Below, piece after piece: positions 22,201 to 35,379 of a DNA stretch of 64,000 nt. Source of the DNA: Jacaranda mimosifolia (Eukaryota > Streptophyta > Magnoliopsida > Lamiales > Bignoniaceae); NCBI GenBank assembly GCA_018894105.1, contig CM032126.1:12551001-12615000 (forward strand). The letters run 5' to 3'. How positions within the stretch are numbered: the stretch's first letter is position 1; the number at the start of each line of letters is the position of its first letter. A program made the translations under genes and the position numbers. Under the pieces are notes generated by a model, which was given only the letters and a program-made list of their open reading frames with translations, was not told the DNA's origin and did no database searches.

Positions 22201-23556
22201 TGTTGTTTCCAGATATTCCAACATGCAGTAGTATACCACAATAAATATCACAATTGCAGATTATCAATCAAAAGTTGAAACAGATAATCACAAGATGGTA
22301 AAACGTGCATTTTTATCAAATAAAATCCAAATATAGCATGCTTGATCCGAATTATACAATAAGCATATTCAAGGCATAACAGAATTTATGCACATATATT
22401 TAACCAGATACGAGTCCAGAAAAAGCCAAAAATTACATATATCAACCAAGGCATTAAAAATAGTAAAGCATGTTGTCAGATTTATAAATATAGATGGAAA
22501 ATGTTAAAGAAAACTTAGCTTAAGGATTCTGTATCGTAACAAAATCAATCAGACGACCAAATCACAGAATTCTATTTACCTTAAAGAAACGAACACCCCG
22601 ACTCACCAGTGTAATGGGTACAACGCTGCTCCTCCCAGGATGAGATAGTCCAGAACGATCAGGTGCACTCCGTCTCGTTAACCTCGAACAGTACTCAGTC
22701 GCCAGAATCAAATAGCCGCATATCAAGATTTAGGGAAAGCTAGAGGGAAAATGAGAATATCATAATTAAAGGATGGAATGTGAGAGAGGAATAATGTAAG
22801 CAGAGGGGAAACTTTTTCGTGTGTATTTCAAGTCTACCAGAGCCAGACTATTTATAGACGTAATTAGGGTTAGCTGCAGTTGGAGTCCGCCAGTTAATAG
22901 CCTCGAACACATCACCCATCCAACAGCATTCTGCCACGTCGCCTTTACACGTCATGCATCCAGCAACATTATGCCACATCGCATAACCACCTATGCTAAA
23001 TCCCAGATTACCAGGCTAATCTCCAATGGGTCTTTACTAAGTCAGACCCTTATCTGATCAAGTCGGTTAAGAATTTTCGGTTAAATATTTTTGAATTTTA
23101 AATTTAAATTCAAAATTTCAATTGAATTTCGTCCAAAAAGATAAAACTGAGATTGAGACATTCGCCCTAACACCGCGCATGCGACTTGGATCTGGAGTCG
23201 GGTCGAGCGGCGGCGGCGCATACGCGTGTAGTCTACTTATATGAATCATTTAATGAACACTTTAACAAGCATTCATATTTGAGTTCAATATAAACTACTC
23301 CACAGCTGTTTATAAAGCTAATGTGGGACAAGTAAAGAGTTGAAAAAACCCTTCAACTCCTCCACTTAGTTTTATAAGGCACAAGATTGTCTCCCCTTTG
23401 TTAAATTTCTTATGTAGGACAATTCAATAAACGACACTTAACCATTTTTCTTCCTCCAATTCAACACTTTAATTACCTTTGGATTCCACCCATAGTTGGC
23501 ATCCATCCAAATATAATTAAGCATGGAATTAGGCTTTGATTATGCCAATTACAACA
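22201..23556 (-). repeat. Copia-2 3' LTR
   Basis: Direct repeat of 28283-29584. It carries about 50 extra bases around 23065-23110 compared with its partner. The terminal TG...CA is preserved. Confidence 0.93.
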
Positions 23557-23570
23557 ATCCCCCACAAATC
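23557..23570 (-). other. Copia-2 polypurine tract
   Basis: On the minus strand 'gatttgtgggggat' stands directly before the LTR start TGTTG. This is the expected position for plus-strand priming. Confidence 0.7.
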
Positions 23571-23879
23571 CATAGATAATGGCTATCAGAGTCAACATAG
23601 CTCGCTTTCAGAAATGGTACCTTCTGGTTTGAACCACTCCCTAAGTTATTCGACTTCCACCATCACTGGGACAAATGGATCTAAGCCTTGAATTTGTATC
23701 TATGATTGTGATTGCATCCATCAGTAACAACGAACTAAAGGCTATGTATTGATCTTTAGGGTTGACACATTAAGGCCATGTGTCTCGATCGTGTCTCATG
23801 AATGTTTGTCAAGGAACAACCCGATTCCTTTAGTCCCAGCCAAAGGACTACATTCACTTAGTTGGGCGTCTCCAAGGAT

Positions 23880-26800
23880 ACACTGCTCGCATCTCGTCCA
23901 AAAGGCTTGACCCCATTCAGAGTTAAACTCTTACTGTACCAGCAGTAGTCAGCACCTATCAGGCAATTAGAGGAGAGACACCAAATACAAAGTATCAATC
24001 TAAATTTTAGGTGCAACTTGATATGCTCAGCAGCTTGTTTATACCACATTGAACCTACCTTATGGGATCTCCACTTAGTAGTTTAGGTTGCCACTGCAGG
24101 TATATCACTGATAGGTTTCCAGTCCCATCCCCAGCCTGAATTTATGAACTGAGGACAAATCAAGTCCTTTAGTTAAAGAGTCTGCAATGTTGTCTTTGGA
24201 TCCAACAAAATCAATTGCAATAACCCTATCAGACACTATCTCCCTTATAGAATTTAGTTTAACTTAGATGTGTCTCTTAGTCTTTTGATTGAACTTTGAA
24301 CTACTAATCTTTGCAATTGTGGTTTGATTATCACAATGTACAATAATTCTCGGAGAAAGGTTTGGTTACCATGGGCAATTGTACCATCAGCCCATATAAC
24401 CATTCTTCCTCTATCCTAGTTGTGTCCAAAGCACACAACTCGGCCTCAAAAGTGGTGTGAGTTATCAAAGTCTGTTTAGAAGACTTCCAGGAAACAACAC
24501 CCTACCTAAGGTAAATACATACCCTATACACCAATTACTTCCGGAGTTTTTGGCTATCCAGCTAGCTTCACTAAACCCTTCCAGCACTACAGGAAATCTC
24601 TTGTACTGTAAGGCTAGTGAAGCTGAGCCCTTTAGATATCAAAGTACCCTATCCAAAGCCTCCCAATGGGTTCGAATAGGACAATTTGTATATCTAGCAA
24701 GATTAGAGACTGCAAATGAGATATCTGATCTCGAGCCGTTTGCAAGATACTGCAAGCTACCAATTATTTGAGAATACCTCAACTAAGACACTGGTACACC
24801 GGTTTCATTCTTAAAGAGAGCCACTGAAGGATCATATGGTATTTTTGCAATTCTACTTTGTTTATAGCCAAATTTCTCAATTATCTTCTCAACATAGTTA
24901 GACTGAGAGACTGCTATACCCTTAGTTGAATGAGTCAACTTAAGTCCACAAATCATTTCAGCAACACCTATATCTTTCATTTCAAACTTGTTCTTTAAGA
25001 AACATTTAGTCTTATTAATAATCTCAGTGTTGGAGCCAAACAACAGAATGTCATCTATATATAGGCATAACACAATATAGTTATCACCTTTAAATTTACA
25101 GTAGATGCACTTGTCATTATCGTTTACTGTGAAGCCAAATGACAGTATGATTTTGTCAAACTTTTCATGCCATTGTTTAGGTGCTTGTTTCAAACCATAA
25201 AGTGATTTAACAAGCTTGCAAACTTTTCACTCATTTCCAGACGCTACAAATCCCTCAGGTTGATCCATATATATTTCTTCCTCAAGATCACCATACAAAA
25301 AGGCTATTTTCACATCCATCTAGTGAATAGGAAAATCATAAATAGAAGCCAGTGCTATAAGCACTCGGATGGTAGTCGAACGAGCTATTGTGGAATAGGT
25401 GTCAAAGAAATCTATTCCCTCTTTTTGCCTAAACCCTTCAGCAACCAGCTGGCTTTAAACTTATCAACAGTCCCGTTAGACTTAAGTTTTTTTTTTTTTT
25501 AAGATCCACTTGCTTCCTATAGTAGTACACCCCGGAGGGAGATCGACTAATTCCCATGTCCCATTCGAGGTAATAGAATCCATTTCACTCTTAATGGCTT
25601 CCTTCTAATGCTTAGCTTCAGGAGAAGCCATAACATCTTTCAAGGTAACATGATCACCCTCGACATTGTCAGTAACAAAGTCACTCCCAAAGTCCTTAGT
25701 GATTTTAACCCTTTTACTCCGTCTGGGTTCATCTAGTTCTTCAGGAAATGTGTCGGTACTACTAAGACCAGCCCCTACATTTGCCATATTTTCGACATGA
25801 TCAGGAATTGATACAGACTCAAGGGTTGTATCTAAAGAAACATTTTGAGGTATCCCAGTTTTCATGGGAAACACATTCTCAAAGAACGTAGCATTGCAAA
25901 ATTCGACTATAATGTCCACATCTGTGCTTGGAATTTCTAATTTAATAACCAAAAATCTAATAGCATAAGAAGTTTCCACATAGTCTAGAAAGATCGCATC
26001 AACAGTCTTAGGACCTAGTTTCTTCCTTTTGTGTTTAGGGACTAAAACTTTTGCAAGACAGCCCCACACTCTGAAGTATTTTAGACTAGGTTTCTTGCAT
26101 TTCCAGAATTCAAATGGAGTGTTTTCTTTATGTTTAAAGGGAACTCTATTAAGAATATGGCAAGCCATATTCATAGCTTCCCCCATATGTACTTGGGCAA
26201 TCCAGAATTCAAAAGTAGACTGTTAATCATGTCTATAAAAGTTCTGTTATTTCGCTCAGCTATCCTATTCGAAGCGGGAGAATAAGGAGCAGTTTCTTCA
26301 TGAATTATGTCGAAATTCCGGCAATATTCCTGAAATGGGTTGGACGCATATTCTCTACCCCTATTTGACCTTAACTGTTTAAGTTTTCTACCAGTTTGTG
26401 TTTCGGCTTCATTTTTGAAAGTAATGAACTTTTCTAATGCTTCATCTTTATGTTTTAATAAATAGACATAACAATACCTACTGCTATCATCTATAAAGGT
26501 AATAAAGTATCTTTTATTATCTTTTATTAAGACCCCATTGAACTCACAAATATCTATGTGCACTAAGTCAAGAATTTCAGTTTGCCTTTCAATCGAGTGG
26601 TAAGGCTTTCTAACTTGCTTAGCTTCAGCACAGATTTGGCATTTATGACCTCATTCAATTTCATGTTTAGGAATTAAATTTAAGTTCATCATCCGTTTGA
26701 CAGAACTAAAATTCAAGTGTCCTAAACGACTATGCCAAATAGATGAATTCTCAATAACATTTATAACAGGAAAGTCACTTTTATTAGAACCAATAAGGTT

Positions 26801-28080
26801 TTCAACTCGAATTTTGAACAAACCATCGAAAAGATAACCTTTACAAATGAAAGTGCTGTAATGTAAACGTACAACTTTATTTGACTTAAAGGAAATTTCA
26901 TAGCCCTCCCTAACTATTACAAAACCGCTAATGATATTTCTTCAGACTGTTGGAACATGATTCACCCTTTGCAGAGACAGTATGTGTCCTGAAGGAAATT
27001 TTAGGGCCACGCATCCTATCCCAAACACTTTAGCTGCACTTGAGTTTCCTATCATCACAGTCCTTCTGCTAACAGGCTAATAAGACACAAATAATGATTT
27101 GTCAGCACAAACGTGCACATTAGCACCAGTGTCTATCAACCAATCATAGGGTTCATAGATGGAGAATAATTTGGGTTTAAAAGAAACGTACTCGTCAATG
27201 GATGCATCAAGAACTCCATCTTCGCCGGTGTCTCCAACAACCATGTTGACCATTGGTCCTGCAGATTGGGCTTTAGCCTTGGCTTTCTTAGAGGGACACT
27301 CCTTAGCCCAATGCCCCTTTTGTCTATAATTCTAGCAAGGCCTGTTTGTCTTTGGTTTCTTATTAATTTTTGCTTTTCCCTTATCGATGGTTTTAGAGTT
27401 AGAGTTTATGTTGACTTTCTTCTTTTCTATTATTACATTTGCCATAGGATGATACTCAATAGGAACATTATGAGTTTGATTTCTGTGTTCCTCTTCAATG
27501 CTTATGGTGATCATCAGATCATCTAAAGTCAATTTCCCTTTTTGATGCTTTAGAGTCGTGCTGGAAACTTTCCCAGGATTTGGGGAACTTATCGACAATC
27601 GACATCACTATAAATTTTTTAGGAAGTTTCATTTCAGCATCAACCAGGGAATGCTCTAGATTGATCAATTCATATGTCTGTTCAGATACAGACCTGCCCT
27701 CAACCATCGATACTGCAGGAATTTGGAAACTGAATACTTTTCTAGCCCTTGCTCTTCAATATTGTATTTCCTATCCATTTCATCCCATAAAAGACTTAGC
27801 CATATAGGAATCAGAACAGTATACATCAAAGAGTGTATCAGACAAAGCTAGCAGAATCACTCATCAAACGATCTGATCCTTCATTTTCTAATTGACTATT
27901 TCTTTAGTCTTGGGATCAATTTCAGTTGGTTCTGGCATGGTCAACTAAATCAACAAAAGAAGACCTTTCATTGTCATCTATATTTTCATGTGCTGTTGCC
28001 AATGCTTAAAATACTGGCCCGTGAATTTTTTCGACAATCCAGAAAGGTCAACTTTTGCTAACACAATATCACCAACATCA
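23880..28080 (-). pseudogene. Copia-2 gag-pol polyprotein, inactivated
   Basis: The minus strand from about 28080 shows a gag start (MMGSNSHDVG) and decayed gag to about 27300, then pre-integrase (HSRLGHLNFSS and a cysteine pair, about 26640-26760). The integrase core (26171-26640) has LRSNRGREY where DRG is normal, and AERNNRT. Linker sequence with PRRSKR lies near 25720. Reverse transcriptase (24783-25560) has YIDDILLFGS and YGLKQAPKQWH. RNase H lies at 23880-24780 and includes DNQTTIAKI and HI-VKLNSIRE. Numerous stops and frameshifts separate these blocks. The integrase Asp-to-Asn change would by itself remove strand transfer activity. Confidence 0.88.
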
Positions 28081-28282
28081 TGCGAATTTGAACCCATCAT
28101 AGATTTCTTAAAATAATCCTAAATCAGAATATCTAGGCAAAACAAAAAAAAATGTAGAATTTCCAAGCAAGATTCCTAGACAGGATATCTACTCAGAGTT
28201 TTTCAGGCAAGATTCCTAGATAGGATATCTAATCAAGATTTCAACAGATAAATAACACACGTAAGACTCATTTTTTTATTAT

Positions 28283-29584
28283 TGTTGTTTTCAGATATTC
28301 CAACATGCAGTCGTGCACCACAATAAATATTACAATTGCAGATTATCAATCAAAAGTTGAAATAGATAATCATAAGATGGCAAAACGTGCATTTTTATCA
28401 AATAAAATCCAAATATAGCATGTGTGATTCGAATTATACAATAAGCATATTCAAGGCATAACAGAATTCATGCACATATATTTAACCAGATACGAGTCCA
28501 GGAAAAGCAAAAAATTACATATATCAACCAAGGCATTAAAAACAGTAAAGCGTGTTGTCAGAAATATAGATGGGAAATGTTAAAGAAAACTTATTTTAAG
28601 GATTCTGTATCGTAACAGAATCAATCAGACGACCAAATCACAGAATTCTATTTGCCTTGAAGAAACAAGCGCCTCAACTCACCAGTGCAACGGGTACAGC
28701 GTTGCTCCTCCCAGGATGAGATAGTCCAGAACGATTAGGTGCACTCCATCTCATTCACCTTGAACAGTACTCAGTCGCTAGAATCAAATAGTCGAATATC
28801 AGGATTTAGGGAAACCTAGAGGGAAAATGAGAATATTAGAATTAAAGGAGGGAATGTGAGAGAGGAATAACGTAAGTAGAGGGGATTCTTTTTCGTGTGT
28901 ATTTCAAGTCTGCCAGAGCCAGACTATTTATAGACATAATTATGGTTAGCTACAATTAGAGTCCGCCAGTTAATGACCTTTAACACATCACCTATCCAGC
29001 AGCATTATGCCACATCGCCTTTACACGTGACGCATCCAGTAGCATTATGCCACATCGCGTAACCACCTCTGCCAAATCCCAGATTACCAGGCTAATCTCC
29101 AACGGGTCTTTACTAAGTCAGACCCTTATCCGATTGGAATTCAAATTTTCAATTGAATTTCGTCCAAAAAAATAAGACTGAGACTGAGACATTTGCCCTA
29201 ACACCCGCGCTCGTGAGCCAGACCCAGGGCCGGGCGGCAACGGCAGCGCACGCGTGTGGTCCACTTATATGAACCCTTTAATGAACACTTTAATAAGCAT
29301 TCATACTTGAGTTCAATATAAACTACTCCATACTTGTTTATAAAGCCAATGTAAGACAAGTGAAGGGTTGAAATAACTCTTCAACTCCTCCACTTAGTTT
29401 TATAAGGTACAAGCTTGTCTCCCCTTTGTCAAATTTCCTATGTGGGACAGCTCAATATATGACACTTAACCATTTTTCTTCCTCCAATTCAACACTTTAA
29501 TTATCTTTGGATTCCCCTCATAATTGACATCCATCCAAATATAATTAAGCATGTAATTGGGTTTTGATTATGCCAATTACAACA
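28283..29584 (-). repeat. Copia-2 5' LTR
   Basis: Partner of 22201-23556. Downstream (below 28283) no canonical TGGTATCAG primer site is present; the minus strand there starts 'ataataaaaaaatgag'. Confidence 0.92.
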
Positions 29585-29680
29585 AGAGGAATAGAGAAAA
29601 TGCTGAAAATTTGTTGTCTTATTCACATGCACACCTGACCATATGTAGCTAACTAACTTGGAACATTCTATAGTCCTATT
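29585..29680 (-). mobile_element. Continuation of the copia-1 5' LTR
   Basis: Because copia-2 inserted at 22200 with an AGAGG duplication, sequence from 29585 must continue the interrupted copia-1 LTR. Its outer end is not visible, since the other LTR of copia-1 is lost; the end given is a guess. Confidence 0.45.
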
Positions 29681-30215
29681 TGATTTGTTTTATTTATTAT
29701 TAGGTAACTACTTTGCATTGTGCCATATGTATATTTGTTTTGATAAATAAAATAAAGTAAAATTTAAACAATTGCCCATTTCTAAATCAAATACCTTAAA
29801 TATTCTTTCTAATTAGTTTAACATCTAATTTTGTTTAACATCTCCTATATTTTGTAATAATATCTTTTTTTATATTTTTTGTACTCATACTATTAATCAA
29901 TCTCAAAATTATAATAATCCAAAAAATTAGATAATATATTTATATATATATATTACATATTCTAACTAAACATTATCTAAAAACATAATTATATCATGTA
30001 ATTTATTAATAAATTCTACAATTAAATTTATCATTAATAAAACTAAGTCTTCATTTGTTTTTGAATTTTCATTTTACAAAATAAAAACAAAAATGGATAA
30101 GTTTTGAAAATTAATTTATATATTTATGTACATTCATACACATATAGATGCAAGTAAACATACATATAATATATATGATTAAATGCATAAGTGTATACAA
30201 ATATAATACACATAT
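29681..30215. other. AT-rich intergenic sequence
   Basis: Low-complexity AT-rich sequence with short TA runs (for example near 29938 and 30160). No gene or paired repeat was recognised. Confidence 0.4.
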
Positions 30216-30480
30216 ATATACAAGCACCTAACCCCGCTCCCCTTTTCCCTACCCCAACCCATCCCTAATTGTTGCAGTCGGCCGACTGGCCAAGGCCAAT
30301 GGGCTCCTGGTCTTGTCGTTGGCTAGCAAATGGCCAAGAATGGCATGAATAGCCGCTGGCCGGCGGTCACTTGGGGGAAGGGGTGTTGTTTTGGGGGGAA
30401 GGGAAAGGGGGTGGTGAGTTGCGACGGCAATGGAAGGTGGGCATCGGAAAGAAGGAGAAATTGGGATGAGTGAGGTTAGG
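30216..30480. other. GC-rich patch with clustered G-runs
   Basis: A GC-rich island in AT-rich surroundings. Between about 30370 and 30415 it has at least five runs of three or more G separated by short loops, a pattern able to form a G-quadruplex on the plus strand. No reading frame of note. It may be a fragment of an unrecognised repeat. Confidence 0.5.
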
Positions 30481-30884
30481 AAGGAGGAGAAAATTAGGAT
30501 ATAATTCAGTTTTATTGAGTCAAAAATTAAATCAATTCAAATTTTTTGTTAAAACAAAGGGTACTTTTAAAATAATAAAAATTTGAACAAAGGACAAATT
30601 AGAAATTTAAAAATAGAACAACACGAATATCAAATAATTCAATTAAAATTGTATCTGTTTTTAAAACAAATTCATCATGAGGTTGATATTTACTCATTTG
30701 TAAATCAATGGTAATAAAACAGTTGCATAACAATAGATAAAAACAATAAGTTAGGATGGTAGAAACCCCTAACTAACTAATAGAGTGATGCTAGTAACTC
30801 TCTTAACCAACCAATTGATCATGCAATGAATATCTGACTTGAGAGGCTAACTCTACTTACATTAGAGTTGACCCTAGTTATATT

Positions 30885-31531
30885 TAGGAGTGTCAACGGA
30901 GCGGGGCGAAGTGGGATAGCCCCCCGCCCCCGTGAGGTGAAAATACCCCCCGTCCCCGCCCCTGCCCTCGTGGCGGGTACCTATCCCCGCTTTCCCGTGG
31001 GGAGACGAGTACCCACTAATTTAATTTAAAAATTTATCAAATTCATAAATAAAAAATTAGAAATAAAAAAAAAGTACTAAAATTTTTCAATGATGTAGAT
31101 TACTTTCAAAGTTAAAAGATTGTCAAACATAAGTACATAACACACGATATTTAATTATATTTTACAATAAAATATTAAAAGATAAATAATACATCAACAT
31201 AAATTTCAAAAAAAGCATAACAATTTTGTCAATTCCTCCATAGAGGTGGGGATGCCATGGACGTTGGGAAAACGGAATACAAAAAATGAAATAAATAAAA
31301 ATAGGATTGGACATATATATAAGAAAATAATAATAATTTAATTATTTAAACGGGTAACGAGTAATGGGTACCCACGGGGATGGGGACCATGAAGCTGTGA
31401 TCCCCGCCCCTGCCCCCGCCCCCACCCGATTTAGCATTTTGGGAACTAAATTGTCCCCGTCCCCGTCCTCGCGGGGAGAAATTCTCCCCAAATTTGCCCT
31501 GCTGCAAGGACGGGTAATTTTTCCATCTCTA
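30885..31531. mobile_element. hAT-type MITE with GC-rich inverted arms
   Basis: A 647-bp element begins TAGGAGTGTCAAC and ends with the complement of TAGAGATGGAAAA, the Ac-like hAT terminal pattern. It is flanked by GTTATATT (30877-30884) and GTTACATT (31532-31539), an 8-bp duplication with one difference. Sub-terminal arms of about 130 bp are rich in 'ccccg' blocks, while the middle is AT-rich. It has no coding capacity; the 75-residue frame at 31364 is an artefact of the GC-rich arm. Confidence 0.82.
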
Positions 31532-31539
31532 GTTACATT

Positions 31540-34533
31540 TGGTTATGATAATTGTAATAATTATTATATTTTACTTGATAGAAATCAATAGTTTATATTT
31601 GATATTTTATATAATATTTATGCATATATATATATCTATATCTTTAAATTTTTATATGTATAGATGCTTAAGTTATATATGTGAATATAAGTTTATATTT
31701 CTACTATCCGAACTTAGAACTGTTCGAGATAATTCGATACCAAATGAGTGGACCAAATAGGGTAAGAATGGGGGGTTGGACAGCTTAATAAGAGAACTAC
31801 CAATACATGAGAATAGGAAGAAAAAAATGAGGGCAATGTTTTGCAGTTCTAGAGAATGCTTTTATCCTCTTAAAATTCTACCGAAAGATAAATCTTTTAA
31901 AATTCAATTTTTTTTTCTTCGTATTATTATTAAAAAATTCCAATTATTTTAATTATCATATATAACGCCTTGATCGGGAGATGCCTACTTAGCTAAGGTG
32001 CTACTCAAATCTATATACCACAAGCTTTTTGGATAAAAGAAAATAAATCTTTCAAAACCCAAAATATTTAATTTCTATAAGTGACATCCATTAACAGTTG
32101 AAATTTGTTACCAAAATTACCCATCAACAGTTAAACTTTGTTACCAAAATATTGTAGTTATACTCAGTAACTCCAACCGTCATACCTATGCCAGTAATTC
32201 AACCAATCAAAATCTATATATTTATACATTTATTTGGTTTATTACCTCATGTGTCGAGTTGTTTAGACTTTCTTCGCTACTCGTCTTTATCTAGGGTAAA
32301 GAACGAAAAAAAACAACACAAGAACTATAAGTTCAAATGACTTAGTGAGCTATTGACGAAAGAGTAACATGTGTATATAGGGTAATACCAACAAGCACGA
32401 AATCGACAAAGAACATTTAGTATTACGAAACTATACTTAATTGAGCCTAATCATTCTTATCTTTATCATGTAAAACTCTAACCGCGTTAATATCTTTTAC
32501 ATGCCTAGATTGACTCAATCCTACCTTCTCCATGTCATGTTATATTATCAGGTCTTGAGGATGTAAGTTTAAATTAATATTTCTTAAATTATTAAATTTA
32601 TATCTTATACTCAAGTCCTAATTTACCACTCGCAAAATTAATGCTCAACTTAGGTCAAATTATAATTTATTGACTTTGATTTAATCAAACAGTTAACTTG
32701 AATCATGAAAACCAATCTAATTAATACTCGGTATGAAATTTACCCAGATCCAGCAAGTAGGAGTCCAATTCACAGCCCGATTTTGGTCTAGACAGTTTGA
32801 GGTCGCGATTCTCTATTCGCTATGCTTCAGTCGCCGGAGTGACACCATCTACCACTGCTATCCACCGTCAGAGATAGAGGTCGCCACCACTTACAGGTGT
32901 ACCTTGTCGAGAAGAACCAAATGCCTCAGTCAATTTTTGATTCTGAAATCGGCACGCAGGTCAATTGACCGTCTAAAACTGTTGCAACCTTAGTGTCGTT
33001 GCCTCACCACCACTTTAATTCCTCTGCCATTGCTAGTCAAAACTCCAAATTTGCTATGCCATGAGCTTACCCATCAAATTCCGACAAAACCCCTCCAAGT
33101 CCGGCCCCATTCCACCGCCGGAAATGGCAGAACTGCCACCACTATTGCGCATACGGTCATTGGCCTCATTTTCCCATGAAATTCTGGGTTGTTTCTAGGG
33201 ATATTTGGCATAGTTTTGAATCTTTTGATCACCTTAACTAGGGAAAGCTAACTACGACGTTAGATTCTAGTTTTGCGGTCAATTTTCGGCAATTCATAGG
33301 TTGGGTAGAGTTGGAGTAGATTTTGAGAATTTGAGTAAATTCTATCCTTAATCTATATATATATATATATATATATATATTTAGCTTGTTCAATTTGACC
33401 TCAAAGTTTTTTTCACCACCTTCAATTACACCCTTCATATTTTAACTGCCTTCATTTTTGCCCCTAAACTTTGATTTAGTCCTTGAAGATTTCATTATTG
33501 CACATTCCCTAGCAGTCTTAATTACGGGCAATTAGGTCCTAATTTAATTATTTTGTAGTCCTTCAACTTTTAATTTTTCCACATTGGCCTTTGAATTTTA
33601 TAATTTTGGATAATCAAGCCCTTATCTCAATTACAATTAAATCCCTCAACTATCAATAATTATCCATAAGCCTCAATTAAAATTTAACTCAAAATTAATC
33701 TAAATTCAATTTATTGAATTCATATTTTATTTTATTGAAACAATAACCTTTGATTCAAGGACCTAATATTCAGGGTGTTATATTATGTGTCAAAATTATA
33801 TTTACTTATTTATTATTTTAATCAAAACATATATTTTTTTATATCACTATAAAAATAACATATAGTAACATAAGAAATTTAATGCGACACTATTAATTTG
33901 ACAAAAACATTTACATAAAAATTTATAGTAGAATTTGTCTTTTTTGAAATGAAAAATAAACATAATTTATCTCCAATAAATTCTCCAATATCTTCGAGAA
34001 GTATCTTTCCAATTTTTTCTTAAACTCCAAACACAAACAAATGTTCGCGAGAAAATCAAGACAAATTTCATGGATCTTCCCATCATGCATGACAAAAAAA
34101 AAGGAATAAGCAAATATTAACAATTGGACCTATTTCGATAAGACTTGCTGATAGTTATTACGTGGCTTCCAAAGATCAGACGACTTTAGTTTATTGGTTC
34201 CACAATTCTCAAGTTTGTTGGTGAATTTTTTGAGATGAAATAACAAATATTATTAATATCCGAGTAATCAATCAAATTATAACATCGTTCTCATTTTATA
34301 TTTGAGAAGTTTGAGTTTTAAATTATAATAAATTCTTAATGCTTGTGCACATATAATATAAAAGAACTAAAATGCTATTGATGGTTTGAGATTTTTGCCA
34401 CAAATATCCACATGATATAATTGAGACGATGTTGGTGGAATCTTTAGGAGGCTCAGCCCACGGCTGCCAACTCATATTTGCCTCTTACTTTCCTTAGTTC
34501 TACTGACCCCCTTCGTAGAAATTAGATGGTCTC
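31540..34533. other. Long intergenic region, no gene recognised
   Basis: No exon set or known protein is visible. A more GC-rich part (32730-33200) is followed by a strip (33400-33780) with phrases such as 'aaactttgatttagtcct' and 'ctcaattacaattaaatccctcaac'. These are common in non-coding parts of plant retroelements read on the minus strand. A (TA)n run lies at 33352-33380. I could not delimit an element. Confidence 0.35.
33352..33380. repeat. (TA)n microsatellite
   Basis: An uninterrupted TA dinucleotide run in AT-rich intergenic sequence. Confidence 0.9.
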
Positions 34534-34536
34534 TTA

Positions 34537-34847
34537 GGGGCTGTTTGGTTTTATTTTTATTTTTATTATTTTTAAAATTTAAAAAATTAGTTAGTGAAAA
34601 TGAGTTTGTATTTGGATGAAATATTGAAAATGTAATAATTATATTGGTTTTAATAGGTTGTTGGTGAAGAAAAATAAAAATAATAAAATAGAGAGAAAAA
34701 ATATATAAATTATTGGAGAATGTGTTTTGAAAATAAAAATAAAAATGAAAATAATGTTGGATAAAAATGTGTAAAAAATTATGATTTTTATTTATGAAAT
34801 AGTAGAAAAAAAAAAAAATGACTATGAAAATAAAACCAAACGCGCTC
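34537..34847. mobile_element. Tourist/PIF-Harbinger-type MITE
   Basis: A 311-bp element with ends GGGGCTGTTTGGTTTTATTTT and GAGCGCGTTTGGTTTTATTTT (the right end reverse-complemented), flanked by TTA (34534-34536 and 34848-34850). The interior is AT-rich and non-coding. It lies about 250-500 bp upstream of the presumed SNF7 5' UTR, so it may contribute promoter sequence. Confidence 0.85.
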
Positions 34848-35089
34848 TTACTCTTACAGAAGTTATCCTAGGGGTCTAGTACGCTTGTGATTTAGTTTAA
34901 TTGACATAAAGAGAATAAATATAAAAAAAAAAAAAATATTTCTCCAATGGCCCACTTGTACAAAGAATCCACTTTTCTTAAGTGCTTGCCGTGTGGACTC
35001 CGGCTCCACCCCAGGATTCAACCAACGCGGTTAAGCAATCCCACAATCAAAGGTCGCTCTCCCTCATCTTTCCTCTTGACTATTACCGA

Positions 35090-35379
35090 TCAATTGTTTA
35101 ATTCGAACCGCTGATTCTGGACTCTGACTGTCGTTCCATTTCTCAGGTAGTGTTCTGAATGTTTATTTCTTAGAAAAAGGAAAAAAAACCCTGATTTTTC
35201 CTTTGTATGGTAGGGCGGGTGGGTGAGTAAGTTTGGAGTTTAGAGCTAGCTTTTATGTGAAGTCGATGTTTATTATTTCTGATATCTGATTGTTATATTT
35301 TTGTTTCTGGAGTAGGATTATTGCCATTTGAAGAGGGAAATTGTGGTTGAATTACAAGTTTGTTCTGATCGAATCCAAG
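35090..35379 (+). promoter_or_regulatory. Probable 5' UTR of SNF7 with a leader intron
   Basis: 'tctcaggtagtg' near 35144 is a good donor and 'ggagtaggattattg' near 35315 a good acceptor, implying an intron in the leader. Plant genes for housekeeping trafficking proteins often have one. The transcription start is not determined. Confidence 0.45.

Larger units (their letters stand above)
22201..29584 (-). mobile_element. Complete but mutated Ty1/copia element (copia-2)
   Basis: A 7384-bp element is flanked by AGAGG (22196-22200 and 29585-29589). It has LTRs of 1356 bp (22201-23556) and 1302 bp (28283-29584) that begin TGTTGTAATTGG and end AACAACA on the minus strand. The interior (23557-28282) reads gag, integrase, reverse transcriptase and RNase H on the minus strand, the copia order. 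The purine tract 'gtgggggat' lies next to the 3' LTR. The LTRs remain very similar, apart from an indel of about 50 bp near 23060, so this is the younger of the two copia insertions. Confidence 0.93.

Noticed and set aside
27266..27807. Plus-strand frames in copia-2
   Set aside because: They are antisense to gag, which reads on the minus strand in the copia order.
31364..31591. A Pro/Ala-rich plus-strand reading frame
   Set aside because: It is produced by the CCCCG-rich arm of the hAT MITE and crosses the element boundary.
33000..33200. A GC-richer stretch with short exon-like frames
   Set aside because: No splice-compatible exon chain or family motif; it looks like non-coding retroelement sequence.
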